A DNA stretch of 64,000 bases from Photobacterium kishitanii (GCF_003026355.1 NZ_PYON01000002.1:186001-250000), one strand, 5' to 3'. Counted from the first letter of the stretch, positions 17,205-26,579 are shown. The notes: generated from the sequence alone by a model not told the origin. Numbers and translations: made by a program.

Positions 17205-17635
17205 TTAGTTAAATATAGAGGTGTGATAACAACGAATCCGTGTTTGTTATTGCACCTTTTATTCTCGCTCAGCTACCTTGTTGTTATCTTTTTTAGCTTC
17301 GCTTCTCATCCTCATTTATTTTCACATCTGTAAAAGAATCGACCAGCAGAACATTTGCTAATTACACGACAGCTGTAATTTTAATGGTTAGTTTGTAAAG
17401 TAAAAAAGTGTAATGTCAAAAAAACGACAGTTTTAGTATTATTGATAAGAATATTAATTAATACCAATTGTTGGTTTTTTTAATGGTTATTGTTAATAGT
17501 TTTAAGTTGCTAGTCATGCTGAAATATTTGGTTACAATAACGCAAAATAAGAGTAAATAGCCTTTATCGATTGATAGAGTGCTAAGGGTTTACTGATAGT
17601 AATAATATGGAAATATAGTCGGATATAAATAGTAA
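17205..17635. other. Intergenic stretch with terminator and A+T-rich promoter region
   Basis: After the terminator at 17219-17260 I see no coding frame. The remainder is A+T-rich and presumably carries the promoter of the DUF1275 gene; no operator motif stood out. Confidence 0.5.
17219..17260 (+). terminator. Terminator after the FAD-dependent dehydrogenase gene
   Basis: A 14-bp stem (two G-U pairs) from AGGTGTGATAACAA to TTGTTATTGCACCT is followed by TTTT. Confidence 0.8.
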
Positions 17636-18313
17636 ATGTTAAATGAAAGGCGGTTCTTTTTATCATTAATGCCGTATTTGTTATTGCTTGTAGCGGGTAT
17701 TGTTGATTCGGTTGGTTTTTTGCACCTCAAAAATGGGGTATTTGCTTCTTTTATGAGTGGTAACTCGACTCACATGGGAATGATGCTGAGTTATCACGAT
17801 TACCCTCGTGCTTCTATTTATATTGCAATATTGGGTATTTTCATTATAGGGGCAATGTCTGGCGAATTAATTGCTTTATCTAGTCGCCGATTCTACCGTG
17901 GTGTTGTTATGACTTCGGTATCGATTGTGCTGCTATTTGCCACTATTATGCAGTACTATGTGCCTTTTTTAGTGATTAATTTTATTATTTGTTATGCCAT
18001 GGGGATGCAAAATATTGCCTTGCGATTAACTATCGAAAAAGCGATACCATTAACCTATGCTACTGGTTATTTAGTTAATATTGGTCGTTTATTGGCGTTA
18101 GCCATTGTTGGCAAAGGTGATAAAAAGCGCTTGATGCAATACCTTGGTCTATGGGGATCATTGATCAGTGGCGCAGTGATAGGAGGGATCATTATGCAAA
18201 CAATACCTCAATACTCATTATTACTGCCATTAGCATTAACAACTTTAATTGCTATTACATTGCTCTATATTGAGCATACTCATCGCTCGACGCCAATTGA
18301 TACTGAGTTGTAA
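17636..18313 (+). CDS. YoaK-like DUF1275 membrane protein
   Basis: This 225-residue inner-membrane protein of the DUF1275 (YoaK) family has about six hydrophobic helices. The family-typical segment is GIVDSVGFLHLKNGVFASFMSGNST, covering the first helix and the loop that follows. Function is unknown for the family. The ribosome binding site is weak. The gene ends at a bidirectional terminator facing nanA. It has no evident tie to the sialate genes beyond adjacency. Confidence 0.85.
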   Translation: MLNERRFFLSLMPYLLLLVAGIVDSVGFLHLKNGVFASFMSGNSTHMGMMLSYHDYPRASIYIAILGIFIIGAMSGELIALSSRRFYRGVVMTSVSIVLLFATIMQYYVPFLVINFIICYAMGMQNIALRLTIEKAIPLTYATGYLVNIGRLLALAIVGKGDKKRLMQYLGLWGSLISGAVIGGIIMQTIPQYSLLLPLALTTLIAITLLYIEHTHRSTPIDTEL

Positions 18314-18343
18314 CCGCGCTTATCAATTCACACTGTAAATAAT

Positions 18344-18376
18344 AAAAAAGCCAGCATTAAAGATGCTGGCTTTTTT
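18344..18376. terminator. Bidirectional terminator between DUF1275 gene and nanA
   Basis: A near-perfect stem, A-run plus GCCAGCAT paired with ATGCTGGC plus T-run, works in both directions for the convergent genes. Confidence 0.88.
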
Positions 18377-18391
18377 AGTTATATTTGAAAT

Positions 18392-19285
18392 TTAAGCGCT
18401 TAAAATAGCATCACGCATTTTACATATAACATCTTGTTTTTGTTCCGTTGTTAACGTGCGTAATGGTAAACGTGGATCCCCTGCGTCAATATCATGCAGC
18501 ATCATTGCCGTTTTGCCTGCAGCAACACCGCCGTATTCAACTAAGACACGAATAACAGCAATCACATTATCCATTTTATTGATCACAGTTTGGTGATCGC
18601 CTTTAGCAAAAGCATCAATCATGTCGTGATAAAGTGGTGCGGCATAATTATAAGTACTGCCAACGGCACTGATAGCGCCAACCGCTAATGCACCAGGGAA
18701 GTGCTCATCAACGCCCCATGGCACATCAAATTTACTATCACAAACACGTAAACAGCGTTGGTATTCATATAAATTAGTGCTATTAAATTTCACACCGTAT
18801 AAATTAGGAATAACCTTATCTGCTGCCAATAAGAACTGTTCCATATCAACCGTTACGCCGCTCATTTCTGAGTGGTAGTAATAAAACCCTTTTGATGGAG
18901 CAGCTTCGGCAACTGCTTTACAGTAATTGACGAGATCCGTGACATTATTAGGTTTGAAGAAGCAAGGACCGATAGCAGAAGTCGCATAAATGTCTAATTG
19001 ATCAGCATGACGCGTTAATTCAAGCGTGTCAGCGATACTCAAAGCACCAGTATGAATAATTAGTTTTAATTTACCTGTACTTGCTTTTACCCAACGCTCA
19101 GCGACTGCTTTACGTTCAGCCACTGAACAATGAATACCTTCACCTGTTGTTCCTAATACATAAGCGCCAACAACATTGGTGGCAATTAAATGCTTAGCAA
19201 TTGCATCGATGGCATTATAGTCAATTTCACCATTAGCCAAAAATGGAGTATGAGGGGCTGCAATTAAACCTGTTAGCTTTTCCAT
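18392..19285 (-). CDS. nanA: N-acetylneuraminate lyase NanA
   Basis: This 297-residue class I aldolase of the NAL/DHDPS family splits sialic acid into N-acetylmannosamine and pyruvate in the cytoplasm. Diagnostic features are GTTGEGIHCSVAER (the GTTGE pyruvate-carboxylate loop, about 46-60), the catalytic Tyr in FYYYHSEMSG, and the Schiff-base Lys in YGVKFNST. It is transcribed away from nanR and shares the 264-base intergenic region with it. One candidate NanR operator lies just 19 bases upstream of its start. Length and motifs match the family fully. Confidence 0.95.
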   Translation of the reverse strand: MEKLTGLIAAPHTPFLANGEIDYNAIDAIAKHLIATNVVGAYVLGTTGEGIHCSVAERKAVAERWVKASTGKLKLIIHTGALSIADTLELTRHADQLDIYATSAIGPCFFKPNNVTDLVNYCKAVAEAAPSKGFYYYHSEMSGVTVDMEQFLLAADKVIPNLYGVKFNSTNLYEYQRCLRVCDSKFDVPWGVDEHFPGALAVGAISAVGSTYNYAAPLYHDMIDAFAKGDHQTVINKMDNVIAVIRVLVEYGGVAAGKTAMMLHDIDAGDPRLPLRTLTTEQKQDVICKMRDAILSA

Positions 19286-19303
19286 GTCTCAGATCCTTAC
19301 CTG

Positions 19304-19318
19304 TGAAGTTTAACTTCT
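19304..19318. promoter_or_regulatory. Candidate NanR operator, copy 1 (nanA side)
   Basis: On the minus strand the sequence is AGAAGTTAAACTTCA, a near-palindrome that matches the two other copies at 19490 and 20639. It overlaps the nanA leader, fitting repression. Confidence 0.55.
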
Positions 19319-19489
19319 AAATAATAATATTTGTGGAGTTGAGTTATCATACGAAGTGATATTTAGGTTGGCAATAAAAAAACAATGGCATTAACTGCTT
19401 TTGCTAGAAACTGTGATCTATTGCTATTAATTGCAAATATAAATTTATAAATGATTATTTTGCTGCGAAATAACAGTTAGATTTGATTT

Positions 19490-19504
19490 TGGAGTAAAAC
19501 TTCA
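19490..19504. promoter_or_regulatory. Candidate NanR operator, copy 2 (nanR side)
   Basis: TGGAGTAAAACTTCA on the plus strand is followed by TAATG, also shared in part with the copy before nanE. It lies 46 bases upstream of the nanR ATG. Confidence 0.55.
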
Positions 19505-19549
19505 TAATGATGATGACGCCATCAAGGCTAAAAATTGCAAGGATAACCT

Positions 19550-20419
19550 ATGAATGCAGCCACCGACGCGATTCAAGTTGGTAAAATTTTAGACACGCTA
19601 GGCAGTTTACGCGATAGTTTGACTCCATCCGCTCGTCGAATTGCTGATTATGTTTTAGCTCAACCGCAGTATGTTACAGAGCTTTCAATTGCTGAACTGT
19701 CACAACAAGCTAAAGTGGGTGAAGCTAGTATTATTCGTTTCTGTAAGGGGCTTAATTTTAAAGGTTTTCAAGATCTTAAAATGAAGTTAGCCATTGAGGT
19801 TGCTACACCTAATGATACAGAAAAACATATGCTTGATACCGAGTTAACCCCAGAGGATAACGCTGAGCATATTGGTCGAAAATTGCAGCAGACAATCAGT
19901 AATGTACTAGGTGAAACACTCAACTTATTAGATTTTTCTGAATTAGAAGCGGTTGCGAGTGCTTTTCAACAGCAAAAACGGATTTACTTTTTTGGCGTTG
20001 GTTCATCAGGTATCACCGCAGAAGATGCTAAAAATAAATTAATGCGGATTGGTTTTGATGTCGATGCATTAACTAATAACCATTTTATGTATATGAAAGC
20101 TGCGTTATTGACTGCTGACGATATTGCGATTGGTATTAGTCATTCAGGGACATCAAAAGAGACCATCAAGGCGTTAGAGTTAGCAAAAGAATGCGGTGCT
20201 ATGACCGTTGCCTTAACTCATAATCCTTTATCACCATTGGCTACATTGTCAGATTACGTGTTAATTAATGGCAATCGACAAGGACAGTTGCAAGGTGACT
20301 CTATTGGTACCAAAATCACCCAACTATTTGTATTGGATATACTTTATACGTTGTTAGTTCGTGATAACCCTGACTATACACGCCAGCAAAAATATAAAAC
20401 AACTCAAGCTCTTGATTGA
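19550..20419 (+). CDS. nanR: RpiR-family regulator NanR
   Basis: This 289-residue regulator has an N-terminal RpiR helix-turn-helix (about residues 20-80, with SIAELSQQAKVGEASIIRFCK) and a C-terminal SIS sugar-phosphate domain (about 125-260, with FGVGSSGITAEDA and GISHSGTSKET). In Vibrio the sialate regulator NanR is of this type, binding ManNAc-6-P, unlike the GntR-type NanR of E. coli. The gene lies between nanA and nanE, and repeated near-palindromes flank it. AAGGA precedes the ATG. A terminator follows, so nanEKT and the rest use a separate promoter. Confidence 0.9.
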   Translation: MNAATDAIQVGKILDTLGSLRDSLTPSARRIADYVLAQPQYVTELSIAELSQQAKVGEASIIRFCKGLNFKGFQDLKMKLAIEVATPNDTEKHMLDTELTPEDNAEHIGRKLQQTISNVLGETLNLLDFSELEAVASAFQQQKRIYFFGVGSSGITAEDAKNKLMRIGFDVDALTNNHFMYMKAALLTADDIAIGISHSGTSKETIKALELAKECGAMTVALTHNPLSPLATLSDYVLINGNRQGQLQGDSIGTKITQLFVLDILYTLLVRDNPDYTRQQKYKTTQALD

Positions 20420-20440
20420 TTAATTAATAGAGCAGCAGCG

Positions 20441-20467
20441 AGGCCACATTCTAATGTGGCTTTTTTT
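20441..20467 (+). terminator. Terminator after nanR
   Basis: The stem GCCACATT / AATGTGGC is followed by T7; the loop is short. Confidence 0.85.
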
Positions 20468-20638
20468 ATGAGTAAATTTTAACGTTACATTATATTTTTC
20501 CCTTGAATCAATGGGCGCTTTTTTGAGCATTCAAGTGTGATTAATATCGTTGTTTTGAGGTTATTTTAAACAAATAGTGTGCAATATATCTCTATTTAAA
20601 ATGTTTATTATTGCGTCACTCCAATGATAACGACAGTA

Positions 20639-20653
20639 TGGAGTCAAACTTCA
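20639..20653. promoter_or_regulatory. Candidate NanR operator, copy 3 (before nanE)
   Basis: TGGAGTCAAACTTCA is identical to copy 2 except for one central base, and the match continues through TAA. It lies 30 bases upstream of the chosen nanE start, in a good place to block the nanEKTQM promoter. Confidence 0.6.
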
Positions 20654-20682
20654 TAACGTTGATATTTTTGGAGCTAACGATC

Positions 20683-21399
20683 ATGGTTCAGCGCTCACAA
20701 GCACTTCTTGCACGTATAAATAATGGCTTTATTTCTTCTTGTCAGCCAATAGATGATAGTCCAATGGATCAGCCACTGATTGTAGCTGCAATGGCACAAT
20801 CATCTATTTTGGGCGGAGCCTCTGGTTTACGTATTGAAGGTATTGCTAATTTACGTGCAACTCGCCCTCACGTTGATGTTCCTATTATTGGCATCGTAAA
20901 ACGAGATTTAACTGATTCAGATGTAAGAATTACGCCATTTTTACAAGATGTTGCAGATCTTGCTGCTGCAGGGGCTGACATTATTGCCATTGATGGTACG
21001 CAACGCCAACGGCCTGAAACCGTTGCTAACCTCATTAATGCCATTCATCAATACGGCTGTTTAGCTATGGCTGATTGCTCCAATTTAGCTGATGGTGATA
21101 TGTGTCACCAACTTGGTGCCGATATTATTGGCTCGACATTATCAGGTTATACGGGAGGAAATATCCCTACGAAACCTGATTTAGAATTAGTGATGGCATT
21201 GCATCAGCGTGGTTATTTTGTGATGGCAGAAGGGCGTTATAACTCGCCAGATTTAGCTGCTCAAGCTATTACGGCTGGTGCTAATTGTGTCACTGTCGGT
21301 TCTGCAATTACGCGTATTGAACATATTTGTCAGTGGTTTAAAGAGGCTGTAACTAGTGCATCCGCCGCTCATGAGTTACCAGCTAAGGATATCGCATGA
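20683..21399 (+). CDS. nanE: N-acetylmannosamine-6-phosphate 2-epimerase NanE
   Basis: This 238-residue TIM-barrel epimerase converts ManNAc-6-P to GlcNAc-6-P. Recognised segments are [30 protein letters not shown] with the catalytic Lys, and GSTLSGYTG. The frame is open for 24 codons upstream, but ATG 20683 is chosen because GGAG lies 9 bases before it and because the upstream part contains the candidate operator. nanK starts 4 bases inside its end (ATGA). It is the first gene of nanE-nanK-symporter-nanQ-nanM. Confidence 0.93.
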   Translation: MVQRSQALLARINNGFISSCQPIDDSPMDQPLIVAAMAQSSILGGASGLRIEGIANLRATRPHVDVPIIGIVKRDLTDSDVRITPFLQDVADLAAAGADIIAIDGTQRQRPETVANLINAIHQYGCLAMADCSNLADGDMCHQLGADIIGSTLSGYTGGNIPTKPDLELVMALHQRGYFVMAEGRYNSPDLAAQAITAGANCVTVGSAITRIEHICQWFKEAVTSASAAHELPAKDIA

Positions 21400-22289
21400 G
21401 TGTTTGTCTAGCGGTGGATATTGGTGGTACCAAAATAGCGGCGGCACTCGTGGATTGTGCAACTAGTCATATTATTGAGCGTTGCCAAATAGCGACCCCG
21501 AAGACGCAACAGCCTGCTATTTTATCTGCAGCATTAGAGTCACTATTAATTCCATTTATAGCCCAAGCAGATTTTGTTGCTGTTGCTTCAACAGGCATTA
21601 TTAATAACGGTATTTTAACTGCTTTAAATCCTACTAATTTAGGTGGCTTAAATCGATTCGAACTCGTTGATTGTATTTATAAAATCACGCAATTACCTAC
21701 TTATGCAATCAATGATGCCCAAGCGGCAGCATGGTATGAATTTATTTCACTTAATCCCAATAGCAACACTGACAATATGTTGTTTATTACTATTTCTACC
21801 GGTATCGGTGGTGGATTAGTGTTGAATCAACAATTACAAACTGGTGCTCGTGGTATTAGTGGTCATATAGGTCATACCGTAGTGAATGCGAATGGCCCTT
21901 TGTGTGGTTGTGGCCGTCAAGGTTGTATTGAAAAAGTCGCTTCAGGTACTGCTATTGGTGAAATTGGGACGTCATTATTTAATCATTTATACAGTGGACA
22001 AGACGTTTATCAATTGGCACTTGAAGGTAATAGTGCTGCGTTAAATATTATTCATTCTTCAGCTGCTGCGGTGGCTGAGTTAATCGCTAATCTGACCATT
22101 ACATTAGATCTCGATACCGTTGTTATCGGTGGCAGTGTTGGTCTAGCGCCAAATTATTGTAATTACATTCAGCAATATCTAAATGAAAAACCAGAACTTT
22201 ATCGACCTCGTATTATCCTCGCTCAATCAGGTGGAGATGCGGGTTTATTAGGTGCTGCAAGTTGGTTTGCACAACAACAAAGTCATTAA
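21396..22289 (+). CDS. nanK: N-acetylmannosamine kinase NanK (ROK family)
   Basis: This 297-residue ROK kinase phosphorylates ManNAc at C6 with ATP. The N-terminal phosphate loop is [11 protein letters not shown] (about residues 7-17). The catalytic segment is [11 protein letters not shown]. The zinc motif is GCGRQGCIE with the upstream His in GHIGHTVV (about 152-180). Translation is coupled to nanE through a 4-base overlap. It lies upstream of the sialate symporter. Motifs are complete. Confidence 0.93.
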   Translation: MSVCLAVDIGGTKIAAALVDCATSHIIERCQIATPKTQQPAILSAALESLLIPFIAQADFVAVASTGIINNGILTALNPTNLGGLNRFELVDCIYKITQLPTYAINDAQAAAWYEFISLNPNSNTDNMLFITISTGIGGGLVLNQQLQTGARGISGHIGHTVVNANGPLCGCGRQGCIEKVASGTAIGEIGTSLFNHLYSGQDVYQLALEGNSAALNIIHSSAAAVAELIANLTITLDLDTVVIGGSVGLAPNYCNYIQQYLNEKPELYRPRIILAQSGGDAGLLGAASWFAQQQSH

Positions 22290-22335
22290 TAATTATTTAA
22301 ATATTTTATCTCAACCCCTATATGGTGAGGCTTAT

Positions 22336-23814
22336 ATGGAAATTCAAGCATTTGGTACGGTAAACTATATCGTGCTGTTCGCATATTTAGTAGGCGTAAT
22401 GTTGGTGGGTGTTTATTTTGCCCGTCGTCAAAAAACTGCAGATGATTATTTTAAAGCCGGTGGCCGAATACCTGGCTGGGCTGCGGGGGTCAGTGTGTTT
22501 GCTACCACATTGAGCTCTATTACTTTTATGTCTATTCCTGCTAAGGCTTATACATCAGATTGGACTTTTCTTGTCGGGCAGTATTTAGCGATTCTTATTC
22601 TGCCAATCGTATTTTATTTTTATATCCCATTTTTTAGAAAGCTCAATCTAACCTCTGTATATGAATATTTAGAGCGTCGTTTTGATATTAAAATGCGTTT
22701 ATTCGCCAGTATGTCATTTATGCTATTTCATATTGGTCGTATTGCGATTATTACCTACTTAACCGCACTTGCATTAATGCCTTTTGTGAATATTGACCCA
22801 CTAACAATTGTATTTTTAATTGGTGTGTTATGTATTGTATATACTTTCCTTGGTGGTATTGAAGGGGTTATTTGGACCGATGTAATTCAAGGTATCATGT
22901 TGTCCGTTGCCGCGGTCTTAATCTTTGTCACTATCTGTTTTCATGTTGATGGTGGTGTTTCTGAAGTGTTCCGCTTAAGTGCTGAACAAGATAAATACTT
23001 CCCTAGTTCAAGTTTTGAATGGAGCTGGACGAACAGCACCTTGCCAGTACTTATGATTGGTTTCTTATTTGCTAACTTACAGCAATTTACGGCGAGTCAA
23101 GATGTTGTACAGCGCTATATTGTTACAGATTCGATTGAAGAAACGAAAAAAACATTGATCACTAATGCTAAATTAGTTGCTTGTGTGCCTATTTTCTTCT
23201 TCGCTATCGGTTCGGCTTTATATGCCTTCTATAGCCAAAATCCACAGTTGATACCTGAGAATTTTAATACTGGCGGTATCTTACCTTTCTACGTTATTTC
23301 TCAAATGCCAGCAGGTATTGCAGGATTGATTATTGCTGCGATTTTTGCAGCATCACAATCAAGTATTTCAAGTAGCTTAAATAGTATCTCTGCATGTTAC
23401 ACCATGGATATTTATAACCGCTTTGGTGCAGAGAAGAATATGCAGCAAAGCTTTAAGACTGCACGTATTGTTACGGTTGTTGCTGGTGTGTTAGGTGTTG
23501 CCGCCTCTGTGTATCTAATTAAAAGCAATGAAAGTCAATTATGGGATGCGTTTAATAGCCTAATTGGTTTAATGGGTGGGCCGATGACGGGTCTGTTTAT
23601 GCTGGGTATCTTTGTTCGCCGAGCGAATGCGGGTAGCGCGCTATGTGGTGTGATTGCGGCAGTGGTAGCAATATTGTTTGTTCGTGGTTTTACTGACCTT
23701 AACTTCTTCTTCTATGGTGTGATTGGTACTTTAATGGTGGTGATAGTCGGTTTTATAACCGCACCTTTCTTTAAAAATAAATCAGCTGAAGAACTTGACG
23801 TAGTGACTGAATAA
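22336..23814 (+). CDS. Sodium:sialic acid symporter (SSS family)
   Basis: This 492-residue transporter of the sodium:solute symporter (SSS/SLC5) family has about 13 transmembrane helices. The family signatures are KTADDYFKAGGRIPGWAAG near residues 32-50 and the ASQSSISSSLNS sodium-site segment near 345-357. SiaT-type SSS proteins are the established sialate importers in several Vibrionaceae and in Proteus, and the placement inside nanE-nanK-X-nanQ-nanM makes sialate the expected substrate. The frame extends upstream into nanK, but ATG 22336 begins the conserved MEIQAFGTVNYIV leader. A strong hairpin follows before nanQ. There is no TRAP (SiaPQM) system in the window. Confidence 0.9.
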   Translation: MEIQAFGTVNYIVLFAYLVGVMLVGVYFARRQKTADDYFKAGGRIPGWAAGVSVFATTLSSITFMSIPAKAYTSDWTFLVGQYLAILILPIVFYFYIPFFRKLNLTSVYEYLERRFDIKMRLFASMSFMLFHIGRIAIITYLTALALMPFVNIDPLTIVFLIGVLCIVYTFLGGIEGVIWTDVIQGIMLSVAAVLIFVTICFHVDGGVSEVFRLSAEQDKYFPSSSFEWSWTNSTLPVLMIGFLFANLQQFTASQDVVQRYIVTDSIEETKKTLITNAKLVACVPIFFFAIGSALYAFYSQNPQLIPENFNTGGILPFYVISQMPAGIAGLIIAAIFAASQSSISSSLNSISACYTMDIYNRFGAEKNMQQSFKTARIVTVVAGVLGVAASVYLIKSNESQLWDAFNSLIGLMGGPMTGLFMLGIFVRRANAGSALCGVIAAVVAILFVRGFTDLNFFFYGVIGTLMVVIVGFITAPFFKNKSAEELDVVTE

Positions 23815-23827
23815 TAAACTCAAAATA

Positions 23828-23856
23828 AAGCGGAAAAGATTGATACTTTTCCGCTT
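23828..23856 (+). other. Intercistronic hairpin between symporter gene and nanQ
   Basis: An 11-bp perfect stem AAGCGGAAAAG / CTTTTCCGCTT has a 7-base loop and no U-run. It probably acts as an RNA stabiliser or processing site lowering nanQ/nanM relative to the transporter. Confidence 0.6.
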
Positions 23857-23874
23857 CTTATAAAGGATAAGAAG

Positions 23875-24339
23875 ATGATTTTTGGTGAAATTAAACAACC
23901 GTTACACGCATTACCAATGGCTTTTCAGCAAGCGATAAATTTTATTAATAGTAATGATATGGCGTTATTGGAAAATGGCCGTTATGAAATAGATGGTGAT
24001 CGTATTTTTGCTAATGTAATGAGCTTTGAAACCCAAGATGCGGCGAATAAACAGGGTGAAGTACATCAACAATATATTGATTTTCAATATTTAATCAGTG
24101 GTGAAGAACGTATTGATGTTTCACTAAGTTTAGCTGGCTGTATACCTGCAACTGATTATGACAGTGATAATGATTTTGCTTTAGTTGAAACGATGCCTGA
24201 TACCAGCTCGTTATTATTAAAGCCGGGGATGTTTCTTGCTATTTTTCCACAGCAACCACATAAACCAGGCTGTGTTATCACGACACCGATGGTGATTAAA
24301 AAAGTCGTCATTAAAATTCATCAAGCGTGTTTGTCGTGA
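23875..24339 (+). CDS. nanQ: YhcH/YjgK/YiaL-family sialate anomerase NanQ
   Basis: This 154-residue cupin-like protein of the YhcH/YjgK/YiaL (DUF386) family. In E. coli the nan-operon member (NanQ/YhcH) speeds anomerisation of sialic acid so the lyase gets its preferred anomer. Seen here are EVHQQYIDFQYLISGEERID (about 62-81) with likely metal-binding His and Glu, and PQQPHKPGC with a further His. AAGGA precedes the ATG. It lies between the symporter gene and nanM, supporting the sialate role. Confidence 0.88.
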   Translation: MIFGEIKQPLHALPMAFQQAINFINSNDMALLENGRYEIDGDRIFANVMSFETQDAANKQGEVHQQYIDFQYLISGEERIDVSLSLAGCIPATDYDSDNDFALVETMPDTSSLLLKPGMFLAIFPQQPHKPGCVITTPMVIKKVVIKIHQACLS

Positions 24340-24389
24340 TTTTACGCTCAGCGTGATTGTAATGAGAACTAACATTTATTGGAGATGTT

Positions 24390-25547
24390 ATGAATAAATC
24401 ATTTACTCAATTCGCAATAATGTGCTCACTATTATCATTATCAACCAGTGCTATGGCTGAGCAGCTATGGCCTGATTTACCTCAACCGATTAAAAACGGT
24501 ATTAGTGCCCAAGCTGATAATATTGTTTATGTCGGTTTAGGTGCTGCTGGTAAGTCGTTCTATGCAATGGATACTGCTAGCAGTAAGCCGCAATGGAAAA
24601 AGCTGGCTGATTTTACAGGTCCGGTTCCTGACCAAGCAACAGCAGCGGCTGTTGATGGGAAAATTTATATTTTTTCTGGATCAGGAAAGCTTAAAACAAC
24701 GGATAAATCGCCAATTATTTTTGATAGTGTTTATGTTTACGATATAAAAAATAATAACTGGCATAAGCAAAATACTCGTACTCCCGTTGGTCTGTTAGGG
24801 GCGGCTGCTTATCCCTTAAATCAAACTGAAATCGCAATCTTTGGCGGTTATAATAAACCACAGTTTGATCATTATTTGCGCGCTGTTTCTACGATAGATA
24901 AACATGCTGAACCTCATAAATGGCAACAAACAGTGACTGATTTTATGGCACGTGCACCAGAGTCTTATCAATGGAACCAAGACATTCAGGTTTATCATAC
25001 TGATACTAATAGTTGGTCTACCAAAGGCAAGAGTCCTTATCTCGCTAATTGCGGTGCAGCATTAGTGGGGGAAGGGGATAATATTACTTTAATTAGTGGT
25101 GAAATTAAGCCTGGATTACGTACTCCGATAGTAAAAACTGTCACTATAAAAGGCTCTCAAGTTGATTGGCAGCAGTTGGCATCATTACCTGATGCTGCGA
25201 ATGGTCAATTACAAGAAGGTGTTGCCGGTGCTTATGCAGGTAAAAATCACGGTGTATTAATTGTGGCTGGTGGTGCTAATTTTCTTGGCGCAAGGGCGAA
25301 AGCGGAACAAGGCGATTGGTTTGCGCATGACGGCTTGAGTAAGCATTGGAGTCAAGATATTTACACTTACCATAATGAAAAATGGGCGTTGGCGACGACT
25401 AAATTGCCGCAAGGATTAGCTTATGGTGCTGCTTTTTCCACACCAACTGGTGTATTGATGGTTGGAGGAGAAAATGCTACGGGTAACCCACAAACAAAAG
25501 TATATATGCTGCGTTATCAGCAATCAGATATTCGTGTGATTGATTAA
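24390..25547 (+). CDS. nanM: Periplasmic N-acetylneuraminate epimerase NanM
   Basis: This 385-residue kelch-repeat beta-propeller has a Sec signal peptide (cleavage after AMA near residue 23). NanM interconverts alpha- and beta-sialic acid in the periplasm, helping uptake. Kelch blades are visible as repeated hydrophobic-GG or GA-Y patterns, for example AAVDGKIYIFSGSG, LNQTEIAIFGGYN and HGVLIVAGGANF. It pairs functionally with NanQ in the cytoplasm. GGAG lies 5 bases before the ATG. It is the last nan gene; a stem-loop lies 13 bases downstream. Confidence 0.93.
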   Translation: MNKSFTQFAIMCSLLSLSTSAMAEQLWPDLPQPIKNGISAQADNIVYVGLGAAGKSFYAMDTASSKPQWKKLADFTGPVPDQATAAAVDGKIYIFSGSGKLKTTDKSPIIFDSVYVYDIKNNNWHKQNTRTPVGLLGAAAYPLNQTEIAIFGGYNKPQFDHYLRAVSTIDKHAEPHKWQQTVTDFMARAPESYQWNQDIQVYHTDTNSWSTKGKSPYLANCGAALVGEGDNITLISGEIKPGLRTPIVKTVTIKGSQVDWQQLASLPDAANGQLQEGVAGAYAGKNHGVLIVAGGANFLGARAKAEQGDWFAHDGLSKHWSQDIYTYHNEKWALATTKLPQGLAYGAAFSTPTGVLMVGGENATGNPQTKVYMLRYQQSDIRVID

Positions 25548-25560
25548 CTATACAGTAACG

Positions 25561-25588
25561 TCAAGCTACTGTTTTTGAAGTAGCTTGA
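25561..25588 (+). terminator. Stem-loop after nanM
   Basis: A 10-bp perfect stem TCAAGCTACT / AGTAGCTTGA with an 8-base T-rich loop is present. No proper U-run follows, so termination efficiency is doubtful. Confidence 0.5.
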
Positions 25589-25698
25589 TGAATAAAATAG
25601 GCAGTGATCATACTCTCTGAATTTATCGCTGATGATTGCCATTAAGTGCATATGTTCTTACACTGATTATCGTTGCTTTGTTGATAATGGAGAATGAT

Positions 25699-26358
25699 AT
25701 GTATACGCCTATTCCTTGTAATATTATTAACGGCGTTATTTTTGATTTAGATAATACACTGGTTAGTTCAAAATTAGACTTTGATTGGTTACGGCAGCAG
25801 TTAGGTTGTACGGCTGATACTGATTTATTACAGTATATTGATGGTATCGCGGATATTTCTTTGCGAACACAACTAGAAAACAAAGTGATTGAATATGAAT
25901 TAGCAGACGCTCGTCAATCAGCGATTATGCCTGAATGTGATGAATTATTGTCTTATCTTGGCCAACAAAAAATCCCTACTGCGGTTGTAACCCGTAATTG
26001 TTCTCAAGCTGCAATGTTGAAGATAAATCACCATAAGCTGCAATTTGAACGTATTGTTTCACGTGAAGATTTCCCACCTAAACCAGCACCTGACGCTTTA
26101 ATTGATATTGCAGATCAGTGGCAGTTAGATCCTCAAAATATACTTTATGTTGGTGATTACGTTTATGATTTACAAGCAGCCTACCGTGCGAATATGCCAT
26201 CATGTTTAGTAACTAATGGTGAGGATTTACCTTTTCTTAATCAGGCATCGGTTGTGGTTCAACAGTTGGGAGGCTTAACCAAAATTTTACGCGAGCAAGC
26301 ATATATGTTACCGCAAGAGCATGATAGGGTAGAGTCTAATGTCCAGTCAGGAAATTAA
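25699..26358 (+). CDS. HAD-family phosphatase of unknown substrate
   Basis: This 219-residue haloacid-dehalogenase hydrolase shows motif I VIFDLDNTLV (nucleophile and acid/base Asp), motif II TAVVTRNC, the Lys in FPPKPAPDALI and motif IV LYVGDYVYDLQAA. A helical cap lies between motifs I and II. It resembles phosphoglycolate phosphatase-like proteins, but no substrate can be assigned. ATG 25699 is chosen over 25687 because GGAG is 6 bases before it. The small Trp-rich gene starts 2 bases after its stop. It follows nanM but no sialate role is evident. Confidence 0.85.
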   Translation: MYTPIPCNIINGVIFDLDNTLVSSKLDFDWLRQQLGCTADTDLLQYIDGIADISLRTQLENKVIEYELADARQSAIMPECDELLSYLGQQKIPTAVVTRNCSQAAMLKINHHKLQFERIVSREDFPPKPAPDALIDIADQWQLDPQNILYVGDYVYDLQAAYRANMPSCLVTNGEDLPFLNQASVVVQQLGGLTKILREQAYMLPQEHDRVESNVQSGN

Positions 26359-26360
26359 TT

Positions 26361-26579
26361 ATGGCTAATCCAGTGAACCCAAAAGCATTACTTCATAGCA
26401 AATGGACTAAAGTGGTTGTGGATAATAAAGAAAAGCATTTTGAGATAGTAACCGTATTATTTAATGATAATCAGCAAGTCGAAAAGTGTGTTATTCAAGC
26501 AGTAATGACTAATCGACTTTATGATATTAATTGGCAAGATTTAAAAGACGATCAGATTTGGCTTATAGGTTGGAATTAA
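26361..26579 (+). CDS. Small tryptophan-rich conserved protein (TIGR02450 type)
   Basis: This 72-residue protein matches a small conserved Trp-rich family by the pattern NPKALLHSKWT near the start, EKHFEI in the middle and WQDL...WLIGWN at the end. Function is unknown. It starts 2 bases after the HAD gene, so they are co-transcribed. Its last 17 bases overlap the convergent ogt gene. Confidence 0.85.
   Translation: MANPVNPKALLHSKWTKVVVDNKEKHFEIVTVLFNDNQQVEKCVIQAVMTNRLYDINWQDLKDDQIWLIGWN

Noticed and set aside
20611..20682. Longer NanE starting at 20611
   Set aside because: The extra 24 codons cover the candidate NanR operator and have no family similarity; ATG 20683 has GGAG.
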